A stretch of DNA of 38,511 nucleotides from Patescibacteria group bacterium (lineage in GTDB: Bacteria; Patescibacteriota; Patescibacteriia; 2-12-FULL-60-25). Below are positions 7,905 to 15,258 of this stretch, one piece after another. The stretch covers positions 1 through 38,511 of the forward strand of contig JARGGJ010000014.1 of the NCBI GenBank assembly GCA_029210915.1, given 5' to 3'. The notes beneath the pieces are model-generated. The model worked only from the letters and a program-made list of their open reading frames with translations. It did no database searches and was not told the origin of the DNA. Made by a program: the position numbers and the translations under genes. The stretch's first letter is position 1, and each line of letters opens with the position of its first letter.

Positions 7905-8241
7905 TTCAAATCCTCCTCCGAGTAAAACTCGTTTTGTTTATTTTTGATTTTTAGTAGGGATAACCCTTGCTGTGCCCCTCGTAGTCGAATGACGAAGTGG
8001 GGTGGTTGTCCGTGCCGGTTTATACGGAATTGATAATCACATGCATCATCCCTATGTTGTTATCTTCTCAAACCTTTCAACTTCCACGTTCGACGTTTGA
8101 CGTTCGACGTTAGACGTTAAAAAGTCATTCAAAGTGGGAAGTGCTAAGTAACACTCCCCAAAAACCTCCTTTGTAAAAGAACTGATTTAGCGACGCCCCC
8201 TCGTCAAAGGGGGACAATCACACAAAGTGTGATTTGGGGGA
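7905..8241 (-). other. Intergenic leader with repeats
   Basis: No gene seen. From the downstream gene backwards it holds an SD-adjacent hairpin (CGAGT/ACTCG), a possible long-range pairing TAGGGAT/ATCCCTA, a run of CGACGTT words (8086-8119), a GGGA-A-GTG/CAC-TCCC hairpin, and the double-hairpin repeat at 8196-8243. Confidence 0.6.
8086..8119. repeat. Tandem CGACGTT-type words
   Basis: Four to five successive ACGTTCGACGTTTG-like units. The same kind of run occurs at 22361-22448, 24161-24204, 26004-26036, 26297-26324 and 34284-34368. Confidence 0.7.
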
Positions 8242-8243
8242 TT
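8196..8243 (-). repeat. Double-hairpin repeat at the helicase stop codon
   Basis: CCCCCT/AAAGGGGG, then AATCACAC/GTGTGATT around AAA, then TTGGGGGATT. On the minus strand the helicase TAA reads straight into the repeat as TAATCCCCC. It differs from the copy at 36238-36286 mainly by one compensated base pair in the second hairpin. Confidence 0.9.
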
Positions 8244-10365
8244 AGCACATTTGCCTCACCACCCACTCGGCAAACATATAGGGGAGCTGGGGTTGATACT
8301 CGGCCGGAACTTCATCCGGCTTACTGATCTCTTCCCAACCCTCCAACTGCTCGCCTGCGAAAGTTCCTTGGCACACCACCCGATAGCTCTCGCCATCATA
8401 GATGCTAACCGAAGTAACTTGTTTTTTTGAATACTTTTGGACCAACTCTTCAGGAACGACCGTTCCCTCCATGGTAGCCCTGATCCAGCCCTTAGTATCT
8501 TTCCAGAATCGGACGGTGCCAAGCTTTCTGATGCCATGGGCAACAGACGTTTTGGCCGACCAAATCTCTTGCGAGTATCCGGAGTTCTGGCTCCTGTTGG
8601 AGAATTCCAGAGACTGGGTATTCGCCAAGAGCTCCAGAAAACGCTGATGCAAGTCACTACCCGCAGAAACCAACGGAAATTCCGTAGGCTCCAAGAGCTT
8701 GTGCCCCATCAGCTTGTACACACTCTTCATTGCGAGGAGCGCTTCCTTGATGGCTTTGGGGTTAAGCATCCTCTGCTCGCACCAAGAGCGAAACTCTCCA
8801 AGTTCTTCGTCTCCATGGCGCTTCTTGAACCAATCGCCACGGAGCTTGTACTCTGGCCCCAGCTCGCCATTGTACTTGATGTAGCCAAACTCACGCAGAG
8901 CTGTGGCTACGATGTTGTACGATGTTAGATGATCACTCCCTTCAACCACCAAACCCTCTCTAACCCAAAACTCATTACGAGTCAGGGAATAAAGAGAACC
9001 AACGGAGGAGATGGCAATCATCACATCCATGAGCTCAATGTCGGCACGTTCTTCCACACGCACCAACATCTCGCCCCAATGCGGCTCCACCGGCAAACGC
9101 TCGACCTTGGCACCGTAATCGGTAAGCTTCAGGTCGCCGTTTTGCTTGATGAGCCCTCGGTCTCGGAATCTATCGACAATTCGCGCGTAAGCGGGCAAGT
9201 CGATATAGCCAATGAGATCAAGTTCTCTTGCATCAACCCTGAGCTTTGCGCACGTTAGTGCTACACGCTCCAAGTCTCCACCTAACTTGAACTGAGGCGC
9301 CTCGGGCTTCAAAGAGTGAAAGTCCACATCTCTCTTACTGAGGATGTAAATCTCGCCATTCTCGGCCCGACCATGTACGCGCCCGCCCATCTGAAGCAAC
9401 TCATTCGGCCCCAGAGGCAACTTCTCGAGCGACTTCACGCCACCCGACTTCAATACCTCTGTGTACCATTCATCCACGATGACGACCGTATCCAGCCCAG
9501 TAATGTTCAACGAACTGGCTCCGGCAATCGTCATGAACACGATGAACGGCTTCTCAATTTCACCCAAGAGATAGGGACGGAGCTTCTCGGCAGTTTCCCC
9601 GCCGTGATAAAACTCCGAATGAATCCCGTCCTCGCGGGCGAAGAGCTCGGCCATCTGCTCGGCCATGGCTCGCGTGGGCACAAAACAAGCAACTCCGCGT
9701 TTTTCACGGATAATCTTGTCTTTCATTCCCATGAGCAAACGGTCCGGAACCAAAGGCGCGCGCCATTCAGCGGGTTTTTCCACGCTGACATTCGCCCGCC
9801 GTGTCGAATCCATCACCTCACAACGAATGACCGTCCGCGCACCGAGGTAAACCTCGTATTTCGCGGGGTCGATCGTTGCACTCATCCAGATGAATGTACA
9901 TCCCACTCGCTTGGCCAGCGCCATCGCAAGCTCGAGATGTTCACTCGTCTGGTGAATCTCATCGATGACGATGAGGTCGTCAGCCGTGATCTTACGGCTT
10001 TTTAGCCAGTTCACAGCCACGCCGGGCGTGACGACGAGAACATTGCATGTCCACGTGTAATCTGTGGCTTCATGCTCACGAGTCACAACATCGACTTGCT
10101 TTTCGTTTTCGAGAACCGCGGCGCAGATGTCGCGGATAGCCACGGTCTTACCCGTGCCGGTCCCCGCAACAACTCCGAACCCACCATCTTCCAGGTGAAT
10201 CACGGCGTCCGCCAACTCCTCCCCCTTCTCCTGCAAAAGCAAAGTCGGAGGGATCTCGTCGTTCGAAAGAACGACAGAGATATTGACGCAAGTGCTCCGC
10301 GTAGGAGCAATAACAACTACTCGCTTAAACTTTTTCAAAATTTTCTCCCGAAGCAGGTACCCCAC
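8242..10365 (-). CDS. DEAH/NPH-II-like superfamily 2 helicase
   Basis: A 707-residue NTP-dependent helicase, probably acting on RNA or RNA/DNA, with the DEAH/RHA arrangement. Motif I is GTGTGKT (68-74), motif II is DEIH (135-138), motif III is SAT (162-164), and motif VI is QMGGRVHGR (325-333). The region after residue 370 resembles the winged-helix and ratchet region of DEAH proteins, ending in a long C-terminal part I cannot assign. The start is uncertain. The frame opens only 15 bases before the GTG at 10365, and the strong AGGAGG at 10499-10504 lies about 130 bases upstream in another frame. The N-terminal residues before about 35 may therefore be wrong, or a frameshift may exist. It is the largest protein of the operon and presumably its engine. 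Confidence 0.88.
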   Translation of the reverse strand: MGYLLREKILKKFKRVVVIAPTRSTCVNISVVLSNDEIPPTLLLQEKGEELADAVIHLEDGGFGVVAGTGTGKTVAIRDICAAVLENEKQVDVVTREHEATDYTWTCNVLVVTPGVAVNWLKSRKITADDLIVIDEIHQTSEHLELAMALAKRVGCTFIWMSATIDPAKYEVYLGARTVIRCEVMDSTRRANVSVEKPAEWRAPLVPDRLLMGMKDKIIREKRGVACFVPTRAMAEQMAELFAREDGIHSEFYHGGETAEKLRPYLLGEIEKPFIVFMTIAGASSLNITGLDTVVIVDEWYTEVLKSGGVKSLEKLPLGPNELLQMGGRVHGRAENGEIYILSKRDVDFHSLKPEAPQFKLGGDLERVALTCAKLRVDARELDLIGYIDLPAYARIVDRFRDRGLIKQNGDLKLTDYGAKVERLPVEPHWGEMLVRVEERADIELMDVMIAISSVGSLYSLTRNEFWVREGLVVEGSDHLTSYNIVATALREFGYIKYNGELGPEYKLRGDWFKKRHGDEELGEFRSWCEQRMLNPKAIKEALLAMKSVYKLMGHKLLEPTEFPLVSAGSDLHQRFLELLANTQSLEFSNRSQNSGYSQEIWSAKTSVAHGIRKLGTVRFWKDTKGWIRATMEGTVVPEELVQKYSKKQVTSVSIYDGESYRVVCQGTFAGEQLEGWEEISKPDEVPAEYQPQLPYMFAEWVVRQMC

Positions 10366-10689
10366 CCTGCTCCGGCCAGCTTACGCTGACTTCCTGTGTG
10401 CTTAGGCTTTTACACCCAACATCACAAGCAGAGGGGTTATACGTGTTTCCACACGAGGGTACCCGTTTGTTCGAAAAAAATCTTTTTTTGTTTTTAATCC
10501 TCCTAATTTTTTGTTTTTCTAAATCCACCTCACCATCCCCATTAACAACTCCCTTTATGAAAGGGAGACAGATTAAATGTAAAACATTTAATCAGAGGGA
10601 ATGTTGCAGTAAATTCAGAAGAGGAGCTACACATGTAACTCCTCAAGACCTCCTTTCTAAAAAGGTACAATGGATCGTTCCGGCCGATC
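10366..10689 (-). other. Intergenic leader before the helicase
   Basis: Contains the second copy of the 150-bp leader repeat (10513-10660), an AGGAGG without an ATG at the right distance (10499-10504), and a GTGT/ACAC hairpin near 10450. A 67-codon minus-strand frame (10528-10325) runs through it and overlaps the helicase start. I do not call it a gene, but it could hold the true N-terminus if there is a frameshift. Confidence 0.5.
10513..10660 (-). repeat. 150-bp direct repeat, copy 2 (leader of the helicase)
   Basis: Pairs with 6227-6375. Its second hairpin is GATTAAATGT/ACATTTAATC, where copy 1 has GTTTAAATGC/GCATTTAAAC. Two base pairs have changed on both sides. Confidence 0.85.
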
Positions 10690-11076
10690 CTAACCGCTAA
10701 TGCCTCGGCACAAGCCTAATGCGTCACGTAAACGCTCCAGCTCTTCTGCCTCCACCGATTCCGGATTCCACTTCGCAAACCGCATGACTTTCGCCATCCG
10801 ATTATATAGAAGCGCTTCCGTAAGCGGTGAAAACCGTACCTCGGCCTCCACACCATTTCCCAAATCAAGCGAACTGCTCGCCTCGACAAAGAGAATCTCC
10901 TTGCCTTGGCGCACAATCGCCCAACCCTTGGCCAACCCCGTATCTCCAAAAAAGACACGCAGTTGCCCACTAGAAATGGCAAACTCGGCCCCTCGATATC
11001 CATCCTCCTCCAAACTATGGCAACGAATATCAAAAGACTCAGCACCACAAGTCCAGAACTCTTTAACGATTTCCAT
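10690..11076 (-). CDS. Hypothetical 128-aa protein
   Basis: A soluble protein of no recognised family. It looks beta-rich in the first two thirds (GYRGAEFAISSGQLRVFF, EILFVEASSS) and ends in an acidic helix (EAEELERLRDALG). GGGAGA lies at good distance before the ATG. Cys at 10, 19 and 124 have no spacing typical of a metal site. It lies between the zinc-ribbon gene and the helicase in the same operon. Confidence 0.7.
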   Translation of the reverse strand: MEIVKEFWTCGAESFDIRCHSLEEDGYRGAEFAISSGQLRVFFGDTGLAKGWAIVRQGKEILFVEASSSLDLGNGVEAEVRFSPLTEALLYNRMAKVMRFAKWNPESVEAEELERLRDALGLCRGISG

Positions 11077-11192
11077 AGTATCTCCCTTTTTTGGTCGTCT
11101 TACAGAGAATGATTTGCTGCGACCGGGGAGTTGAAATCATCGCGTTCTGACTTGTCTGAAACGCCAAATGAATTTAGCATTTCGGATAAGTA

Positions 11193-11218
11193 GGGAATTG
11201 CAAAGCACTGCAATTCCC
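11193..11218. repeat. Hairpin repeat with AAGCAC loop, copy 1
   Basis: GGGAATTGCA pairs with TGCAATTCCC around AAGCAC, 3' of the zinc-ribbon gene. Compare 11579-11604. Confidence 0.8.
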
Positions 11219-11251
11219 AAGTTAAATTTTAGGAACTAATTTTTTAACAAA

Positions 11252-11524
11252 TCAGTCCCCCGGCTGCGCACCACAATTGCAGCACGAGCCGTCTGAGAAA
11301 CGATACGAGCCGATATCATCCCATCGGCCAGTACCTTTATTTTCCCCATTAAAACATCCACAATGGGGGCAGAAATCCCTTTTATTTTCAGGGATCGTTT
11401 CATCGATCTCCTGGTCGACGAGTTTCACCTCAGCAACAACACCTTCCGGGGTAAAAACTTTCCCTCCGTAGATGACGCCGTTGTCGCTGCTGACCATAAG
11501 ATTCCTTTTGTTTGTGTTTTCCAT
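11252..11524 (-). CDS. Small zinc-ribbon protein
   Basis: A 90-residue protein. The C-terminal half has CPHCGC and then SCCNCGA, two CxxC knuckles about 25 residues apart, which should bind one zinc ion. The N-terminal half is short, charged and without motifs. Proteins like this often contact nucleic acid or other proteins, but no specific family is recognised. GAGGA precedes the ATG. It is flanked on both sides by matching AAGCAC-loop hairpins and lies second in the operon. Confidence 0.75.
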   Translation of the reverse strand: MENTNKRNLMVSSDNGVIYGGKVFTPEGVVAEVKLVDQEIDETIPENKRDFCPHCGCFNGENKGTGRWDDIGSYRFSDGSCCNCGAQPGD

Positions 11525-11578
11525 TTTTTTCCTCTTTCTGTTTTCAAATCCCCGACTTATCAGGAACTTGATTCAGAA

Positions 11579-11604
11579 AGGAATCGCAAAGCACTGCGAT
11601 TCCT
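11579..11604. repeat. Hairpin repeat with AAGCAC loop, copy 2
   Basis: AGGAATCGCA pairs with TGCGATTCCT around AAGCAC. Relative to 11193-11218 two base pairs differ on both arms while the loop is identical. The repeat copy inside elp3 (34954-35003) has a related GCAAAGCACTG apex. Confidence 0.8.
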
Positions 11605-11641
11605 AAGTTAGATTTTCAGGGTGTGCTTACCCTTTCGAGTT

Positions 11642-11680
11642 CCCTTCCCTTCGGTAAGGGAGGGGCGAGGGGTGGGATCA
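11642..11680 (-). repeat. GC-rich hairpin repeat at the DHH gene stop codon
   Basis: TCCCTT/AAGGGA closes over a CGGT loop and is followed by a G-rich run. On the minus strand the TGA stop reads directly into TCCCACCCCTCGCC, so this gene also ends at the edge of a repeat. Confidence 0.6.
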
Positions 11681-12691
11681 ACCGAACCGCACCCGAAGAG
11701 CAGGAAGGATCACCTCTTCCCACACCTTCTCGCTGCAATGCAGGAGAAACGATGTGTTGGAGATGATCCCCGCCTTCGGCGAGGACTCACTGCCCTCGGG
11801 CACCAGGTTGCGGAGATCGATCTCCTCCTGGTGCTTCCGGACGACAGCTAGGCTGTACTGCACCCTGTGCGCGGCCGCGATGGGTCCGGCGTCCTTCCGC
11901 ACGACTGTCACCTTGCACCCAGTCGCCTCCATGGCTTGGGTGAGGGTGTTCAAGTCGTGCCTCGGAGCACCGCAGGTGTCCACGAAGGAAACCTGCGCGC
12001 AGGGGGAGGTGATCCCCTCGGCGAGCCTCTTGGCTTCGGCCACGCCAGCCTCGTAGGCGGCGACCTTTGCCTCGAGCCCGGCCCGTGCCTCGGCATCGCC
12101 GGAGGCGGCCTTGACGAAGCTCTGAAACAGCTCCGCCTTGGCGTTCTCAGCGATCTCGGGACGCTGGGGGTTGAATGACGGGAGCGTCGAAAGCGCTCTC
12201 ACTACCGTCCACCCGAGCGGGGTGAGCGTCTCAGCGGACTGCTTGGGACGAACGTCGAAAATCTCGGCATCCTGCTCGAGACCCTCGTACGACACCCCAG
12301 CAGCCTTCATGGACGCCGTGAGTCCGTCCAAGTCCGGGTCGGCCACAATGACCGTCCCTTCTCCGGTGAACTCGCCGAGCTCGACGAGCACGGCACACCC
12401 GGGCGAGGTCTTGCGGTCGACAATGCGAGCGTTTCCGCCCAGCACCGCTTCCACGGCCTCAGCAGCTTCGGGATTGCGTCCCTCACCGCGGTGGTGGTCG
12501 CGAACGTGAACTTCCACGCCCAACTCCACCAGAGCCTTGACCGTCTCGGCCAACTCCGGTGTCGAGGGCGTGTCCACGAAGAGCACTCTGCGCGTATCCG
12601 AAGGGATAGCAGCAAGAGTTGCCTCACGGTCAACGGCGGCGAAGAACTTGGTGAAGAGGGCGGGCGTAGTAGCGATCGAAAAACTGAACAT
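11678..12691 (-). CDS. DHH-family phosphoesterase
   Basis: A 337-residue protein related to the DHH superfamily (RecJ nucleases, oligoribonuclease NrnA, cyclic-dinucleotide phosphodiesterases). The metal-binding motifs are RDHH (64-67) and ADPDLDG (117-123), where the family expects a D-x-D around residue 120. No clear C-terminal DHHA1 glycine motif is visible, so substrate and subfamily are open. AAGGAGAT precedes the ATG. It is the first gene of the operon, behind the promoter at 13405-13433 with a leader of about 700 nt. Its GC content is clearly higher than the backbone (GAG, CTC and GCC codons dominate), suggesting acquisition from another lineage. A role in nucleic-acid turnover with the helicase is inferred. 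Confidence 0.8.
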   Translation of the reverse strand: MFSFSIATTPALFTKFFAAVDREATLAAIPSDTRRVLFVDTPSTPELAETVKALVELGVEVHVRDHHRGEGRNPEAAEAVEAVLGGNARIVDRKTSPGCAVLVELGEFTGEGTVIVADPDLDGLTASMKAAGVSYEGLEQDAEIFDVRPKQSAETLTPLGWTVVRALSTLPSFNPQRPEIAENAKAELFQSFVKAASGDAEARAGLEAKVAAYEAGVAEAKRLAEGITSPCAQVSFVDTCGAPRHDLNTLTQAMEATGCKVTVVRKDAGPIAAAHRVQYSLAVVRKHQEEIDLRNLVPEGSESSPKAGIISNTSFLLHCSEKVWEEVILPALRVRFG

Positions 12692-13404
12692 TCGTATCTC
12701 CTTCCGGGCATCTCGCCCGATTGTTGGCTCTCAAAACCTCCAAGATGATTCTTGGAAGTTCATTCGAGCCTCCCACTTGCGTGAGAGGTTTTCCACCTTA
12801 TGCGAATAAAAAGTTCGGCGCTTGCACTGCAAGCTTTTCTAACTTTTTAAGCGGAACATGCAACAACATCGGAACAAATCCAAATGTTGGATTGGTTAAA
12901 TTAATAGACATAGTCTTAAAGCTAACAGCTATTTGCTATCAGCTCTCGACCGCCTTTGGCGGTATCTGCTAAATATAAAAAGATCCTTGCCGAGCAAAGA
13001 TCTCGATCAAACTCATCTACCTCCCTCTTTTCATCCTTCATCCTTAATCATTTATCCTTTATCTTTTATCCTTTATCGTAAATAGTTTTGATCGTTAAAT
13101 TGTCAAAATAGCTACATGATATACAAACCATTAAGATGCTCCCGCTCACCGCTTGTACGCATGACTTCACCTACTATCAATTAACAATTAATAATTGATT
13201 ATGAGTGAATTCAAGCTTACAAAAAAATCCGCCTTTTTGGAGAGCGAATTATTTACTAAAAATCCCTGCCATCAAACTTTATAAACTTGATGAACTTTAG
13301 GAACTTTCAGCTTCGATAAACCTCGCTCTCCTACGAGATTTAAAGCTAAATTTTAAGGTTAATTTCTATCAGGCACGACTTGGGCATTTTCAGCCTGACA
13401 AATA
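12692..13404 (-). other. About 700-nt leader of the DHH/helicase operon
   Basis: No convincing gene on either strand. It holds a CCTC-CAC/GTG-GAGG hairpin (12767-12789), TTTATCC word repeats (13030-13080), AACTTGATGAACTTT words (13276-13306) and several smaller palindromes. As it lies between a good promoter and the first gene it is probably transcribed as a long 5' leader. Confidence 0.5.
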
Positions 13405-13433
13405 AATATATCATAAATAAGCCATTTTGTCAA
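13405..13433 (-). promoter_or_regulatory. Promoter of the 7-gene accessory operon
   Basis: On the minus strand TTGACA (13433-13428), a 17-nt spacer and TATATT (13410-13405). The 13-mer TTGACAAAATGGC is shared with the promoter at 25860-25888, which drives the cysteine-rich membrane protein gene. Confidence 0.75.
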
Positions 13434-13613
13434 GGGTAATAGGACGTTTTCTTAGCTTTTTGCCTATTTTAGGCAAAAATTCTGTCTTAAATTATTATCA
13501 AAAACACTGTTTTATCAGTTAAATACAATCAAAAAATAGCCCAAATCTTGAGCTATCAACTCCATTGGTAGAAACATCGTTTCAAAATGACATTAATTTC
13601 AAGTTCGATATTC

Positions 13614-13835
13614 CTAGTTCCTTTTGTTTGATTTCCAAATAAAATATCCTCCAATCAGAATTAAAAAAAATGGCCAAAGAGATAGTAATCGATAAACCGG
13701 TACGAATCTCTCAAAAAGAAACAAAAACCCAATCACAGCAAGTGTGATCCCAAACCACCTCATCCCCTTCTTCTCACCTTTATCAACCACATCCGGTTTA
13801 TCTAAAGATGTAGAGTATTGCTTATCGTAGTCCAT
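13614..13835 (-). CDS. Small membrane protein, LiaI/DUF5668-like
   Basis: A 73-residue protein with a polar N-terminal 25 residues and two hydrophobic helices (about 28-44 and 49-66) separated by ERFVPVYRL. The pattern GITLAVIGFLFLFERF and LWPFFLILIGGYFIW resembles the LiaI/LiaF-type (DUF5668) two-helix membrane domain linked to envelope-stress proteins. No partner sensor is nearby. There is no clear Shine-Dalgarno. It stands alone, divergent from the transporter pair. Confidence 0.7.
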   Translation of the reverse strand: MDYDKQYSTSLDKPDVVDKGEKKGMRWFGITLAVIGFLFLFERFVPVYRLLSLWPFFLILIGGYFIWKSNKRN

Positions 13836-14000
13836 AACATTTTTCGCTATCGCTCAACAAATTTCCAATCACCAAATTCCAAGCATCAATTATGGAATCG
13901 CTTCGCGATATTAATTATATTTAGACGTTACTAAGTATTTCCAAAAAACGCAAGCGGCTCAACGTAGGACGACTGGGACGTAGGACGAGCGACGAGGATA

Positions 14001-14009
14001 TGTTATAAT
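14001..14009 (+). promoter_or_regulatory. Extended -10 promoter giving a leaderless transcript
   Basis: TGTTATAAT places TATAAT at 14004-14009, six bases before the ATG at 14016, so transcription should start at or within a base or two of the start codon. Confidence 0.65.
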
Positions 14010-14015
14010 AGTTTC

Positions 14016-14606
14016 ATGAATCGCTGGATACGGACGATAATCCAAGGAGATATGTTCTACCTTATTGCGTTTGGCTTGCTTACGCCAATTTTTGCTTTAT
14101 TTTTAATTGAACGAATTCCAAACGCCAGCCTACTCACCGTCGGAATCGCAGAAGCTATCTTCCTCATGACACTGGCGATACTACGCCCGTTCACACAACT
14201 CTCATCTCAATCGGATACCAAAGGTTTCCGCACCCAATACCTTTTATGGTTTGGCAGTGTCTTTATCGTACTCTCACCATTTCTCTACCTTCTCTCCCGC
14301 GACATGTTAGATATTTTTGTTATCCAAATGATCTACGGCATTGGTGTGGCTTTTTCCGAACCCGCTTGGTCGCGCTTGGTTAGCCAAACAAATACTATAC
14401 CCTCGGGTAAATATAACGAGCCATATTACGCAACAGGTACTTTAGTGGCAGCGGGGTTAGCGGCGATCGGAGGCTTTATAGCAGAAAAACAAGGCATTCC
14501 CACACTTTTACTTTACGTTGGAGCTACACTTTTTTGTGCCGCTCTTATAATGATTTTTATTTACAGCCGCATTGGGATGCGTACCCATAAACAAAAACTA
14601 TGGTAA
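14016..14606 (+). CDS. Half-size MFS transporter-like membrane protein, paralogue 1
   Basis: A 196-residue integral membrane protein with about six transmembrane helices, half of a normal 12-helix major facilitator. It starts with DMFYLIAFGLLTPIFALFL and continues ERIPNASLLTVG, like the N-terminal half of an MFS drug/sugar permease. It ends in a short basic tail. It overlaps the next gene by seven bases (ATGGTAA), and that gene encodes a homologue aligning over the whole length, so the likely functional form is a heterodimer. This is not a frame-shifted single gene, because both products resemble the same (N-terminal) half. No substrate can be inferred. The start is fixed by the extended -10 six bases upstream. 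Confidence 0.85.
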   Translation: MNRWIRTIIQGDMFYLIAFGLLTPIFALFLIERIPNASLLTVGIAEAIFLMTLAILRPFTQLSSQSDTKGFRTQYLLWFGSVFIVLSPFLYLLSRDMLDIFVIQMIYGIGVAFSEPAWSRLVSQTNTIPSGKYNEPYYATGTLVAAGLAAIGGFIAEKQGIPTLLLYVGATLFCAALIMIFIYSRIGMRTHKQKLW

Positions 14607-15217
14607 CCAACCAAGCAAAATTATTGGCAGCAACCGATATCATCTTAGCCGGTGCCTTTGGATTAATCCTCCCCATACTCCCCATCTTCTTAATCGATCG
14701 CATCTCCGGTGCCACGCTTTTAACAATCGCGCTCTCCTATTCTATCTTTCTGACCGCCAAAGCCTTCTTTGGCTGGGTCTTTGGCCTTTTCTTAACTCAC
14801 GGCGATTATATATCAAGAATCAAAAGCGGTTTATTTTTTGGTTCACTGTTAATTACTGCAACGCCCATAGCATATCTTTACGCAACAAACATTGGCCATA
14901 TCTTCTTGGCACAAATTCTTCTTGGCTTGGGTTTCGCTTTCATGAAAACCTCTTGGATGCACCTTACTCACCAAACAATCGAAGAGTTCTTCCACGAAAC
15001 ACTTTTGCACATTCATGGTTTTATTTTAACCTTCTGCTTGGCAATCGCAGCCGCACTCGGTGGTTTCATCTCTTACAATTACGGCTACGAAACCTTGCTT
15101 TACACCATGACAAGTTTAGGCCTTCTGGCAACAATACTCAGCATCATCTTTTCCTTTTCCAAAGATAAAAAACCCGCAAAAAGAAAAACAACCAAAAGAA
15201 AAAGCCGAGCTTCTTAA
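14600..15217 (+). CDS. Half-size MFS transporter-like membrane protein, paralogue 2
   Basis: A 205-residue protein with about six transmembrane helices. It aligns end to end with the preceding gene product: FGLILPILPIFLIDRISGATLLT against FGLLTPIFALFLIERIPNASLLT (shown with a break at ISG/IPN), and an ALGGFIS / AIGGFIA helix near the end. It has a Lys/Arg-rich cytoplasmic tail (KKPAKRKTTKRK). Translation is probably coupled, as its ATG overlaps the stop of the first gene. Together the pair provides 12 helices, the size of a complete MFS carrier. Confidence 0.85.
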   Translation: MVTNQAKLLAATDIILAGAFGLILPILPIFLIDRISGATLLTIALSYSIFLTAKAFFGWVFGLFLTHGDYISRIKSGLFFGSLLITATPIAYLYATNIGHIFLAQILLGLGFAFMKTSWMHLTHQTIEEFFHETLLHIHGFILTFCLAIAAALGGFISYNYGYETLLYTMTSLGLLATILSIIFSFSKDKKPAKRKTTKRKSRAS

Positions 15218-15258
15218 CGATCCAACTTTATTATTTATAATTTATTATTTATTATTTG

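Noticed and set aside
6792-7925. 377-codon plus-strand frame opposite the 483-aa gene
   Set aside because: It mirrors a gene with a strong ribosome site and sensible protein composition, and the plus-strand product is His/Leu/Arg-rich without motifs or a ribosome site. It is a shadow of GC-rich coding.
9316-10005. 229-codon plus-strand frame opposite the helicase
   Set aside because: It lies entirely across conserved helicase motifs on the other strand.
14590-14610. Frameshift splitting one MFS gene
   Set aside because: Both halves resemble the same N-terminal half and align with each other over their whole lengths; a broken 12-helix gene would give an N-half and a C-half.
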